DNA of 64,000 nucleotides from MED-G105 sp050331095. Lineage in GTDB: Bacteria; Pseudomonadota; Alphaproteobacteria; Caulobacterales; Parvularculaceae. Shown here one piece after another: positions 26,680-35,118 of the stretch. The notes beneath the pieces are model-generated. The model saw only the letters and a program-made list of their open reading frames with translations, was not told the origin of the DNA and did not search any database. The position numbers and the translations under genes are program-made. How positions within the stretch are numbered: the stretch's first letter is position 1; the number at the start of each line of letters is the position of its first letter. The stretch lies in assembly GCA_050331095.1 (NCBI GenBank), contig JBHJHE010000024.1:19002-83001 (forward strand), written 5' to 3'.

Positions 26680-28391
26680 TGAAGGCCCCGGGCGGCGAGC
26701 AGCGGGTCGCTGACCTTGAAGACGTAAATCGCGACGACGCCGAGGACGCCGACGAAGGCGAGATAGTAAGCCGTCGGGATAATCGTGCGCCGCAGCGTCT
26801 CGCCCTCGTGTCCGAGGAGCCCCACGGTGGCCGACGCGGCGACCACATTGTGGATGGCGATCATGTTGCCCGCGGCGGCGCCGACCGCCTGGAGCGCGAC
26901 CGACATCGCGGTCGAATTGCCGAGGGCTTCGGCCGCGCCGAACTGGAACTGCGCGAACATCAGATTGCTCACGGTGTTGGAGCCGGCGATGAACGCGCCG
27001 AGCGCGCCGATCGTCGGCGCGAACAGGGGCCAGACGGCGCCCACGTTCGTCGCCACCCAGTCCGCCATGGCGAGAGGCATGCTCGGGAGCGCAGCGTCGT
27101 TGACGCCGGAATTGATATAAATACGAACCATCGGCACCGTGAAAATCAGGACAAAGCCCGCGCCCAGCAGAATGCGGCTTGATTCCGACACGGCGGCGCG
27201 CGCCTGCGCCGCGCTCATCCGGTGCAGGCGCACGGTGATGGCCACGACGGCGCAGAAGACGGCGCCCGGCAGATAGAGCGGCTGGCTCGACCCGTCGACG
27301 CCCGTGCCGAAAATGTCGGTCCATTCGAGCGTCACCGCCTTCAGCCAGTCGCCGAGGGGCAGGCCAGGCGCGCGCGTCAGTACGAGAAGGCCCGCGACAA
27401 GTAGATACGGGGTCCACGCGCGAACGTAAGAAAGGCCGTGGCCCGAGAAGTCGCCGGCGTCCATCGTCAGCGCCCCCATCCAGGACGCTGGCCAGCGCTC
27501 GCGCGGCGCGAACTCCCAGGGGACCGTGTCGCGCTTCGGCGTCAGAAAGTTGCGCCGCGCCGCGAGCGTGATGACGCCAAGACCAATCAGCGCGCCGACG
27601 AGGGAAGGGAATTCCGGCCCGAGAAACACGGCCGTCAGGTAGTATGGGACGGTGAAGGCGATGCCGCCGAGAAGCGCGAACGGCGCGATGGCGAGCCCTT
27701 CGCGCCAGCTTTTGTTGGGTCCGAAGAAGCGCGTCATCATGGTCACCATGAGGAGCGGCATCAGCGTACCGACGATCGCGTGCAGGATCGCGATGTCCGC
27801 CGTCACGAGGCGGATGAACCCGTCGAAGGACGAGCCCGCCGCCTCAAGGGCCGGCGCGATCGCCGCCTCGTCGAGGCCGCCGCGCAGGCCGACGACGACG
27901 GGCGTGCCCGCCGCGCCGAACGTCACGGGCGTCGACTGCACCATCATGCCGAGCATGACCGCGGCCATTGCGGGGAACCCGAGGGCGACGAGGAGCGGCG
28001 CCGTCACCGCCGCCGGCGTGCCGAACCCCGCGGCGCCCTCGATGAAGGCGCCGAAAAGCCAGACGACGATCACCACTTGCACCCGCCGGTCGGGATTGAG
28101 GCTGGCGAATCCGCCCCGGATGACGTCGACGGCGCCCGACTGCTTCAGGGTGTTGAGGAGCAGCATCGCCCCGAAAATGATGAACAGGATGTTCGCCGTG
28201 ATGAAGAGGCCCTGGATGGTCGACGCCGCCACGACGGCGGGCGCGACGCCCCAGGCGGCGAGGGCGACAAGCGCGGCGACGACGTAGGTCGCCGGCATGG
28301 CGATCCGCGCCGGCGTGCGGAAGCCGACGAGCAGCGCCCCCGCGAGAACGATCGGGGCGATCGCGATGAGGGCCTGAAGGTTCGGGTTCAT
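26676..28391 (-). CDS. L-lactate/glycolate permease family transporter (LctP/GlcA type)
   Basis: This 571-residue membrane protein has about 12-14 hydrophobic segments. The start at 28391 begins MNPNLQALIAIAPIVLAGAL; the longer open frame upstream is not needed. LctP-family segments include AFIEGAAGFGTPAAVTAP, QSTPVTFGAAGTP, FIAGSNTVSNLMFAQFQ and QAVGAAAGNMIAIHNVVA. Family members import L-lactate, D-lactate or glycolate with protons. It sits 37 bp behind a DASS transporter and is coupled through a small ORF to uxaA. glcDEF is divergent nearby, so glycolate or another 2-hydroxy acid is a reasonable substrate. Confidence 0.9.
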   Translation of the reverse strand: MNPNLQALIAIAPIVLAGALLVGFRTPARIAMPATYVVAALVALAAWGVAPAVVAASTIQGLFITANILFIIFGAMLLLNTLKQSGAVDVIRGGFASLNPDRRVQVVIVVWLFGAFIEGAAGFGTPAAVTAPLLVALGFPAMAAVMLGMMVQSTPVTFGAAGTPVVVGLRGGLDEAAIAPALEAAGSSFDGFIRLVTADIAILHAIVGTLMPLLMVTMMTRFFGPNKSWREGLAIAPFALLGGIAFTVPYYLTAVFLGPEFPSLVGALIGLGVITLAARRNFLTPKRDTVPWEFAPRERWPASWMGALTMDAGDFSGHGLSYVRAWTPYLLVAGLLVLTRAPGLPLGDWLKAVTLEWTDIFGTGVDGSSQPLYLPGAVFCAVVAITVRLHRMSAAQARAAVSESSRILLGAGFVLIFTVPMVRIYINSGVNDAALPSMPLAMADWVATNVGAVWPLFAPTIGALGAFIAGSNTVSNLMFAQFQFGAAEALGNSTAMSVALQAVGAAAGNMIAIHNVVAASATVGLLGHEGETLRRTIIPTAYYLAFVGVLGVVAIYVFKVSDPLLAARGLQ

Positions 28392-28428
28392 TCGCTCTCT
28401 CGCACGAGGCGGTTCGGCGCCGCGTAGG

Positions 28429-29928
28429 TCACGTCGCCGTTCGCCCAAAGACGATCGGCACAAGGACGTAGCACATCACGGTAAGGACGAGCGCGCTGAA
28501 AACGTTGAGCGCGACGCCCGCCCGCGCCATGTCGACAATGCGCACCGCGCCGCTGGCGAAGACGATGGCGTTCGGCGGCGTCGCGACGGGGAGCATGAAG
28601 GCGCAACTCGCCGCCATCGCGGCCGGCGCGGCGAGCAGCATCGGGTCGAGCCGTCCCGCGGTCGCGATCGCGCCGAGGACCGGCATGAGGGCCGTCGCCG
28701 TCGCCACGTTGCTCGTCAGTTCGGTGAGGAGCACGACGAGAACGGTCACGGCGAAGATGAGCATGATTGGGTGGAAGCTCGTCAGGCCCTCAAGCCGGCC
28801 GCCGAGCCAGGCCGCAAGCCCCGACGCGGAAATCGCCGCCGCCAGGCTGAGCCCGCCGCCGAAGATCAGAAGAATGCCCCACGGCAGCTTGGCGGCGGTC
28901 TCCCAGTCGAGAAGCGCTTCGCCCTTTTCGCCAGCGCCGGCCGGGACGACGAAGAGAGCGACCGCGCCGATGAGCGCGATCGCCGTGTCGCTGAGAGTCT
29001 CAAGTCCCGGGACGCGTACGATCAGCCGGCGGAACATCCACGCCGCCGCGACGAGCGCGAACACGATCGCGACGCGCGTCTCCGGCGTCGTGATCGGTCC
29101 AAGACCTGCGAGGCGCTCGCGGATGATCGCCGGAGCGCCCGCCACGTCCTTCGCCTCGAGGCGGAAGACGAGGCGCGTCAGGCACAGCCAGGCGATCGGC
29201 AGCAGCACCGCGACGACGGGAAGGCCGAGCGCCATCCATTCGGCGAAGCCGATCTCGCGGCCGAACTCGGCCTCGATATAGCCTTTTACGATGGCGTTCG
29301 TCGGGGTGCCGACGAGCGTGCCGCGCCCGCCGATGCTGCAGGAGAAGGCGATGCCGAGGAGCAGCGCGAGCGCGAACGGACGTCCGACATAGTCCTTGCC
29401 GAGGACGGCCGCGGCGACGGAGAGCGCGATCGGCGTCATCATAAGCGCCGTCGCGGTGTTCGAGATCCACATGGAAAGGCCCGCCGCGGCGAGCATGAAC
29501 CCGGCGATCAGCGCCGCGGGGCTCGCCCCGCTGCGCGCGACGACGTTGAGCGCGATGCGCGTGTGCAGGTTCCAGCGCTCCAGCGAAGTGGCGATGACGA
29601 ACCCGCCGAGGAAAAGAAAGATGATCGGGTTCGCGTAGCCGGCCAGCGCTTCGCGCAAGCCGAGGGCGCCGGTGAACGGGACGAAGATCGCCGGCAGAAG
29701 CGAGGTCGCCGGGATGGGGATCGCTTCGGTCACCCACCAGACCGCGATCAGCGTCGTCAGCGCCAGAACGCCGACGCCGGCGGGAGACAGGCCCTCCCAG
29801 AGCGGGGCTAGCGCGAGCGCGAGGGCCGCAAGCGAGGGGCCGGCGATCAGGCCGATGCGCTTGGGGTTGGTGAGGCCGGTTCTGTGCGCGGCCCGGCGAG
29901 GGGCGGTGTTGACGGGCGGGGTCGGCAT
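28429..29928 (-). CDS. SLC13/DASS-family sodium:carboxylate symporter
   Basis: This 499-residue membrane protein starts at ATG 29928, preceded by CTCCGGAG as ribosome-binding site. Two SNT-type sodium/carboxylate motifs are visible, MWISNTATALMM in the first half and TELTSNVATATALMP in the second. The LVGTPTNAIVKG and VATPPNAIVFASG loops of the repeat are also present. The family imports di- or tricarboxylates, or in some branches sulfate. It is the first gene of the operon DASS-LctP-sORF-uxaA-FAH. Its regulatory region is shared with the divergent iclR and contains both candidate operator types. Confidence 0.9.
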   Translation of the reverse strand: MPTPPVNTAPRRAAHRTGLTNPKRIGLIAGPSLAALALALAPLWEGLSPAGVGVLALTTLIAVWWVTEAIPIPATSLLPAIFVPFTGALGLREALAGYANPIIFLFLGGFVIATSLERWNLHTRIALNVVARSGASPAALIAGFMLAAAGLSMWISNTATALMMTPIALSVAAAVLGKDYVGRPFALALLLGIAFSCSIGGRGTLVGTPTNAIVKGYIEAEFGREIGFAEWMALGLPVVAVLLPIAWLCLTRLVFRLEAKDVAGAPAIIRERLAGLGPITTPETRVAIVFALVAAAWMFRRLIVRVPGLETLSDTAIALIGAVALFVVPAGAGEKGEALLDWETAAKLPWGILLIFGGGLSLAAAISASGLAAWLGGRLEGLTSFHPIMLIFAVTVLVVLLTELTSNVATATALMPVLGAIATAGRLDPMLLAAPAAMAASCAFMLPVATPPNAIVFASGAVRIVDMARAGVALNVFSALVLTVMCYVLVPIVFGRTAT

Positions 29929-30000
29929 AGATCTCCGGAGGAACGCGCGTTCGCGGTCAGTACGTCGCCGGGCGGTCCCCGCGTAAGGGCCGATACAGGC

Positions 30001-30018
30001 GTTCCCGGTGCGCGGAAC
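30001..30018. promoter_or_regulatory. GTTCC/GGAAC inverted repeat, candidate IclR operator
   Basis: GTTCCCGGTGCGCGGAAC is an imperfect palindrome between the DASS gene and iclR. It resembles GTTCCGTCTTGCGGAAC upstream of the aldehyde dehydrogenase, and a mirror-arranged pair lies before glcD. IclR-family proteins often bind such TTCC/GGAA repeats. Assignment to this IclR protein is inference. Confidence 0.35.
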
Positions 30019-30068
30019 GGCGGTTGGCGCGGCGCGCCTTGTGGTTTTCCGGCACTGTACCCGATTTC

Positions 30069-30083
30069 CGGTCTTACCAATAT
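30069..30083. promoter_or_regulatory. FadR-type operator candidate before the permease-uxaA operon
   Basis: CGGTCTTACCAATAT contains GGTCTTACCAA, identical over 11 bases to the palindrome before the lyase operon. It lies 141 bp upstream of the DASS gene and 124 bp upstream of iclR. Confidence 0.5.
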
Positions 30084-30206
30084 GGCGTTCGGCGAAGGAG
30101 CGGGTTAGCGTTCCACAAGCGGTAAGGCCGGTTGCAGGGCGTCGCCCGCCGGGCCGCGAGCGAGAGAGCGCAGGAAAAGCGCTCCGCAACCACGTGGAGG
30201 AACGCC

Positions 30207-31010
30207 ATGGAGGCAGAGGCGGCGAAGGCCCTCGGGCCGACCGCGACGGGCCAGGTGCAGTCGCTGACGCGCGCCCTGGGCCTTCTTGAAATACTCGCGG
30301 ACCGCGAGGGCGGGTTGAGCCTGAGCGAGTTGTCCCTTGCGGCCAGTCTGCCGCGGTCAACGACGCATCGGCTGATGACGACGATGGAAGCGATGCGGTT
30401 CGTCCGCTTCGAACGCGAGCGCAATCGCTGGGTCATTGGCGTTCAGACGTTCACCATCGGACAGGCGTTCGCACGCTCGCGCGACATCGGCGAGCTCGCC
30501 AAGCCGATCGCGCAGACGCTGATGAAAGAGCTTGGCGAGACCATCAACGTCGCGATTCTGGAGGACGGCCACATGCGTTACGTCGCCCAGGCCGCGCACG
30601 TACATGGGGCGGAGACGTTCGCCTCGCCCGGTCAGACCGCTCCCTTTCACGCCAGCGCCGCGGGCAAGAGCGTTCTCGCGTACGGGCCGGCGAAGACCGC
30701 CGAACTCTATCTGAAGGCGAGCGGCCCTTTGCAGTACACACGCCGCACGATGGTCGCGCTGAAGGACCTGATGTCCGACCTGCAGGTCACGCGGGCCCGC
30801 GGCTACGCTATCGACGACGCCGAGCGCCGAGCGGACGTCCGCTGCGTCGCGGCGCCGGTATTCGACGAGCGCGGCCAGCCGCTCGGCGCGTTTTCAGTTT
30901 CGACGACCTGCGAACGCCTCCCGGAAAGCCGACAGGCCGCCGTCGGCGCTCGCCTGCGTGACGCGGCGCGCATCCTGACCGTGAACATTGGCGGACGATG
31001 GCTGCAATAG
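30207..31010 (+). CDS. IclR-family transcriptional regulator
   Basis: About 267 residues from ATG 30207, which follows a GGAGG ribosome-binding site. The N-terminal winged helix (residues ~17-80) holds SLTRALGLLEILAD, LSLSELSLAASLPRSTTHRLM and RFERERNRW. The C-terminal effector domain has YVAQAAHVHGAET, PFHASAAGKSVLAY, RGYAIDDAERRADVRCVAAPV and LGAFSVSTTCERL. IclR proteins sense small organic acids such as glyoxylate, KDG or aromatic acids, and repress or activate neighbouring operons. Here the neighbours are two acid permeases with uxaA (divergent) and glcDEF (downstream). GTTCC/GGAAC repeats before these genes are candidate binding sites. Confidence 0.93.
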   Translation: MEAEAAKALGPTATGQVQSLTRALGLLEILADREGGLSLSELSLAASLPRSTTHRLMTTMEAMRFVRFERERNRWVIGVQTFTIGQAFARSRDIGELAKPIAQTLMKELGETINVAILEDGHMRYVAQAAHVHGAETFASPGQTAPFHASAAGKSVLAYGPAKTAELYLKASGPLQYTRRTMVALKDLMSDLQVTRARGYAIDDAERRADVRCVAAPVFDERGQPLGAFSVSTTCERLPESRQAAVGARLRDAARILTVNIGGRWLQ

Positions 31011-31039
31011 CGTCGACGCCTGGCGCGGGGGTCCAACCT

Positions 31040-31067
31040 GCGGAACGGCGCGCGGTCGCCGTTCCGC
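31040..31067. promoter_or_regulatory. 11-bp perfect inverted repeat between iclR and glcD
   Basis: GCGGAACGGCG (31040-31050), a 6-bp loop and CGCCGTTCCGC (31057-31067) form a perfect 11-bp stem 64 bp before glcD. No T-tract follows, so it is not a standard terminator. The GGAAC/GTTCC arms match the other repeats proposed as IclR sites. It could also be an RNA hairpin insulating iclR from glcD. Confidence 0.4.
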
Positions 31068-31130
31068 GCTTCGCGTCCGCTCGTTTATGCTCGTCGCCGT
31101 AAGGACGCCCGCAACCGCAGGATCGCCCGC

Positions 31131-32618
31131 TTGATCGCCCTCGACATCGACCCTGACGCCGCCGCGAAATGCGACGCCATCGCGCGCGCGCTACGCTCGT
31201 TTCTGCCGTCCGACTGCCTCATCGAGGAGGAGGACGGGCGACGCGCCTATGAATGCGACGGTTTAACCGCCTACCGCCAGCTCCCGCTTATCGTCGCCCT
31301 GGCGCGCAACGAAGCCGACGTGGTCGGCGTCCTCAAAACGTGCGCTGACATGGGCGTGAAGGTGGTGCCCCGTGGGTCGGGCACGTCGCTTTCGGGCGGC
31401 GCCATGCCGTTGCCTGACGGCCTCCTGTTGGGCGTCTCTAAGATGAACGCGATCATCGACGTCGACTACGCCAACCGGTGCGTCGTCGCCGAGCCTGGCG
31501 TCACGAACCTAGCCATCACCCACGCCGTTCAGGCCGAAGGTTTCTATTACGCGCCGGACCCCTCGAGCCAGATCGCCTGCTCCATCGGCGGCAACGTCGC
31601 GGAGAACTCCGGCGGCGTGCACTGTCTGAAGTACGGTCTGACGACGAACAATCTGCTCGGCGTCCGCCTCGCCATGATGAACGGCGACGTCGTCGCCCTC
31701 GGGGGGCGGAGCGGCGATCAGAACGGCTACGATCTGTTGGGCCTCATCGCGGGATCGGAGGGCCTTCTCGGGGTCGTCACCGAAGTGACCGGTCGCATCC
31801 TGCCGAAACCGGAGACCCGCCAGGCGATGCTCATCGGCTTCGCGTCGCCGGAGGACGCGGGCCGGTGCGTCGCCGACGTCATCGCCGCGGGCGTCATACC
31901 CGCGGGCATGGAGATGATGGACAAGCTCGCCGTCACCGCAGCGGAGAACTTCGCCGGTTGCGGCTATCCGCTCGACGTCGAGGCGCTTCTGATCGTCGAG
32001 ATCGACGGACCCGCTGCGAGCGTCGCCGATGAGATCGACCTGGTGCGGCGCGTCGCCGAGGCCTGCGGCGCGACGACCTTGAGGGTGAGCGGCGACGAGG
32101 CGGAGCGCGACGCCTTCTGGGCCGGACGCAAGGCGGCCTTCCCGGCCACCGGGCGGATCGCGCCCGATTACTATTGCATGGACGGCACCATCCCGCGCCG
32201 CACATTGCCGCTCGTCCTTCGGCGCATGGCCGAGATGTCCGAGAGGTACGGCCTTCAGGTCGCGAACGTTTTCCACGCCGGCGACGGCAATCTGCACCCG
32301 CTTATTCTCTACGACGCCAACGCGCCGGGACAATTGGAGACCGCGGAACGTTTCGGCGCGGACATTCTGCGTCTTTGCGTCGAGGTCGGCGGCGTTCTCA
32401 CGGGCGAACACGGCGTCGGCGTCGAAAAACGCGGGCTCATGGGCGAAATGTTCACCGACGTCGATCTCGCGCAGCAGCAGCGGATAAAGTGCGCGTTCGA
32501 CCCCGAGGGCCGGCTTAATCCCGGTAAGATGTTTCCGAAGCTCCATCGCTGCGCGGAACTGGGCGCCGTCCACGTGCACGGCGGCAAGCTATTGCGCCCC
32601 GACCTGCCGCGCTTTTGA
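31131..32618 (+). CDS. glcD: Glycolate oxidase FAD-binding subunit
   Basis: This 495-residue protein uses a TTG start at 31131. It is a VAO-type flavoprotein: the FAD-binding PP-loop region is VVPRGSGTSLSGGAMPL, followed by CSIGGNVAENSGGVHCLKYG. The C-terminal FAD-linked oxidase domain has VFHAGDGNLHPLILYD and GVLTGEHGVGVEKRG. In glcDEF systems this subunit oxidises glycolate (or D-lactate) to glyoxylate (or pyruvate) and passes electrons through GlcE/GlcF to quinone. It is followed by glcE after 2 bp. Confidence 0.93.
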   Translation: MIALDIDPDAAAKCDAIARALRSFLPSDCLIEEEDGRRAYECDGLTAYRQLPLIVALARNEADVVGVLKTCADMGVKVVPRGSGTSLSGGAMPLPDGLLLGVSKMNAIIDVDYANRCVVAEPGVTNLAITHAVQAEGFYYAPDPSSQIACSIGGNVAENSGGVHCLKYGLTTNNLLGVRLAMMNGDVVALGGRSGDQNGYDLLGLIAGSEGLLGVVTEVTGRILPKPETRQAMLIGFASPEDAGRCVADVIAAGVIPAGMEMMDKLAVTAAENFAGCGYPLDVEALLIVEIDGPAASVADEIDLVRRVAEACGATTLRVSGDEAERDAFWAGRKAAFPATGRIAPDYYCMDGTIPRRTLPLVLRRMAEMSERYGLQVANVFHAGDGNLHPLILYDANAPGQLETAERFGADILRLCVEVGGVLTGEHGVGVEKRGLMGEMFTDVDLAQQQRIKCAFDPEGRLNPGKMFPKLHRCAELGAVHVHGGKLLRPDLPRF

Positions 32619-32620
32619 GG

Positions 32621-33784
32621 ATGGCCGCGCTTTCGGGGATGGAGGCGATCAAGCCGCTAACGACGCACGACGTTTGCGAGGCCGTGCGCGCCGCTTGCGA
32701 GGCGGGCGAGCCGCTGGAGATCGTTGGTCGTGGGAGCAAGCTCGGGCTCGGCCGGCCCGTGGCGGCCGCGAGGCGGCTCGATTTATCCGGCTTGAGCGGC
32801 GTCACGCTCTATGAGCCGAACGAACTCGTTCTGTCCGCGCGCGCCGGTTCGCCGCTCGAGGACATCGAGGCGCTTTTGGAAGAGAACGGACAGATGCTCG
32901 CGATCGAGCCGCCGGACGCGCGGGCGCTCTTCGGCGCAGAGAACAAAGGCGCCATCGGCGGCGCTGTCGCGTCCGGCCTTTCCGGCCCGCGACGCGTGTT
33001 TTCCGGCGCGGCGCGCGACTTCGTTCTCGGCGTCAGCGGCGTTTCCGGGCGGGGCGAGCCCTTCAAGTCAGGCGGGCGCGTCGTCAAGAACGTAACCGGC
33101 TACGACCTCAGCAAGCTGATGACCGGCTCGTTCGGCACATTGGCGGCGTTGACGGACGTCACGTTGAAAGTCTCGCCGAAGCCCGAATGCGTCCGCACGG
33201 TGAGCGTCGTCGAACCCGACGTCGCGGCGGCCGCCGACATCATGCGGGCCGTGACCGCGAGCCCCTTCGCGCCGACCGGCGTCGGTTACGCGCCGATCGC
33301 CAGGAACGGCGATTACGCCGTGCATGTCCGTCTCGAAGGCTCTGAGAAGAGCGTCTCCCACCGCGCCGCGTCGGTCGTCGATCTGCTTCGCCGCGACGCC
33401 GCCGTCGACGAGGCGAGCGAGATCTGGTCGCGGCTCGCGGTCGCGGCGGACTTCGACGACGAAGACGCAACGTTGTGGAAGGCGGCGCTTGCGCCGGCGG
33501 CTTTTCCGGCGCTCATCGCCCGCAACCCGGAAGCGCGCTTCCTCGTCGACGGAGCCGGCGCGACCGCGTGGCTCGCCTTCGACGACCCTGACGCCGTTCC
33601 TGAAGCGCCGGACGCCGCTGAAGAGGCGCGTTTCTATGTCATGCGCGCGAGCGAGGCGCGGCGCCGGCGATTGCCGGTTTTCCCGGACCAGCCTGCCCCG
33701 CTCGCGCGCCTTAGTGCGGCCGTCAAGCGCGCTTTCGACCCGCGCGGGGTCCTGAACCCCGGCAAGATGTACGCTGAGATTTAA
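32621..33784 (+). CDS. glcE: Glycolate oxidase subunit GlcE
   Basis: About 387 residues. The frame opens with TTG at 32615 overlapping the glcD stop, but ATG 32621 or 32639 is equally possible, so the start is uncertain. It has a second FAD-binding domain typical of GlcE: LEIVGRGSKLGLGRP, LVLSARAGSPLEDIEALLEENGQ (in part), AIGGAVASGLSGPRR and KSGGRVVKNVTGYDLSKLMTG. It is shorter than GlcD, as usual, and ends FDPRGVLNPGKMY. It lies between glcD and glcF in a tight operon. Confidence 0.92.
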   Translation: MAALSGMEAIKPLTTHDVCEAVRAACEAGEPLEIVGRGSKLGLGRPVAAARRLDLSGLSGVTLYEPNELVLSARAGSPLEDIEALLEENGQMLAIEPPDARALFGAENKGAIGGAVASGLSGPRRVFSGAARDFVLGVSGVSGRGEPFKSGGRVVKNVTGYDLSKLMTGSFGTLAALTDVTLKVSPKPECVRTVSVVEPDVAAAADIMRAVTASPFAPTGVGYAPIARNGDYAVHVRLEGSEKSVSHRAASVVDLLRRDAAVDEASEIWSRLAVAADFDDEDATLWKAALAPAAFPALIARNPEARFLVDGAGATAWLAFDDPDAVPEAPDAAEEARFYVMRASEARRRRLPVFPDQPAPLARLSAAVKRAFDPRGVLNPGKMYAEI

Positions 33785-33789
33785 GGTCG

Positions 33790-35118
33790 ATGCAGACGAA
33801 CTTCACCGAAGCGCAGCTTAAAGATCCGCAGACAGCTTATTCCGAGAGCGTCTTGCGGCGCTGCGTTCATTGCGGGTTTTGCACGGCGACGTGTCCGACC
33901 TATCAGCTGCTGGGCGACGAACTCGATTCGCCGCGGGGGCGGATCTATCTCATCCAGCGGATGCTCGAGGAGGACGCGCCGCCTTCGGCGAAAACGGTGA
34001 CGCATCTGGATCGGTGCCTGTCATGCCTCGCCTGCGTGACGACGTGCCCGTCGGGCGTCGACTATATGCGGCTCATCGACCATGCGCGCGCGCATATCGA
34101 AGAGACGTACGCCCGTCCGCCCGCCGATCGCGCCTTCCGCGCGTTGCTGGCGACGGTTCTGCCGAACCCGCTGCTGTTTCGCCTGTCGCTTCGATGCGCC
34201 GCGCTCGCCCGGCCGTTTCGCCGCGCGTTCTCCGGCCGGTTGCGGGCGCTTCTTGATGCGGCGCCGAGCCGGCTCCCAAGTCCGGCCGCGGGCGGCGACG
34301 CAACGACGCTGGCTGGCGGGTCGCGCAAGCGGGTGGCGCTCCTCACGGGCTGCGTGCAGCCGACATTGGCCCCGGAGATCAACGCCGCTACGATACGACT
34401 GCTGACGAAAGTCGGGTGCGCCGTCGTCGTCGCGCCGGCGGCGTCGTGCTGCGGCGCGCTCGTCCACCATCTCGGCCGCGAAGAGGCGGCGCGCGAAACC
34501 GCCCGTCGCAACGTCGCGGCTTGGAGCGCGGAAGTCGACAAGGGCGGCCTTGACGCGTTGATCGTCAACGCGTCGGGCTGCGGCACGATGGTCAAGGACT
34601 ACGGGACCTTGCTCGCGGACGATGCGGCGTACAAGGATCGCGCCGCCCGAATCGCCGCTATCGCCAAAGACGTCGTCGAGTTCCTCGATGAAGAAGACAT
34701 CGCGTTCGAGACGCCGCAGCGCGGCCGCGTCGCCTACCAGTCCGCCTGCTCCATGCAGCATGGTCAGGGGATCCGCTTGACGCCGCAAAAGCTGCTCCGC
34801 CGAGCGGGGTTCGACGTCGTCGAGCCGGCTGAAAGCCATCTGTGCTGCGGCTCCGCCGGCGCCTACAGCTTCCTGCAGCCGGAGATCGCCGGGCGCCTGC
34901 GGGACCGGAAGGCCGGCCATCTATCAGCGCTCAAGGCGGACATCGTCGCCAGCGGCAACATCGGTTGCATCACGCATCTTCGCGGCGCTGTCGAGGCGGA
35001 AATTCTTCACACGGTCCAGTTGCTCGACTGGGCCCATGGCGGGCCCGACCCGCGTCGTCGGCGCGGGTCTGACGCGTCCGCCGAGAACGTCTCAGAAGCG
35101 AAAGGGGACAGCCAATGA
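33790..35118 (+). CDS. glcF: Glycolate oxidase iron-sulfur subunit GlcF
   Basis: This 442-residue protein starts 5 bp after glcE. Two classic 4Fe-4S ligand sets are visible near the N-terminus, CVHCGFCTATCP and CLSCLACVTTCP. Two cysteine-rich CCG-type domains follow (PAASCCGALVHHLG and SHLCCGSAGAYSFLQ), with the usual heterodisulfide-reductase-like NASGCGTMVKDYG. It passes electrons from the flavoprotein subunits to the quinone pool at the inner membrane. The stop overlaps the next gene's ATG (ATGA), so the exported enolase-superfamily protein is produced with the glycolate oxidase. Confidence 0.94.
   Translation: MQTNFTEAQLKDPQTAYSESVLRRCVHCGFCTATCPTYQLLGDELDSPRGRIYLIQRMLEEDAPPSAKTVTHLDRCLSCLACVTTCPSGVDYMRLIDHARAHIEETYARPPADRAFRALLATVLPNPLLFRLSLRCAALARPFRRAFSGRLRALLDAAPSRLPSPAAGGDATTLAGGSRKRVALLTGCVQPTLAPEINAATIRLLTKVGCAVVVAPAASCCGALVHHLGREEAARETARRNVAAWSAEVDKGGLDALIVNASGCGTMVKDYGTLLADDAAYKDRAARIAAIAKDVVEFLDEEDIAFETPQRGRVAYQSACSMQHGQGIRLTPQKLLRRAGFDVVEPAESHLCCGSAGAYSFLQPEIAGRLRDRKAGHLSALKADIVASGNIGCITHLRGAVEAEILHTVQLLDWAHGGPDPRRRRGSDASAENVSEAKGDSQ

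Noticed and set aside
26530..27417. 295-codon minus-strand frame over the permease end
   Set aside because: Only its last 49 codons, from the ATG overlapping the permease stop, are credible; the rest is a shadow of the permease.
31040..31067. Rho-independent terminator after iclR
   Set aside because: The stem is perfect but no T-tract follows; kept instead as an operator or RNA-hairpin candidate.
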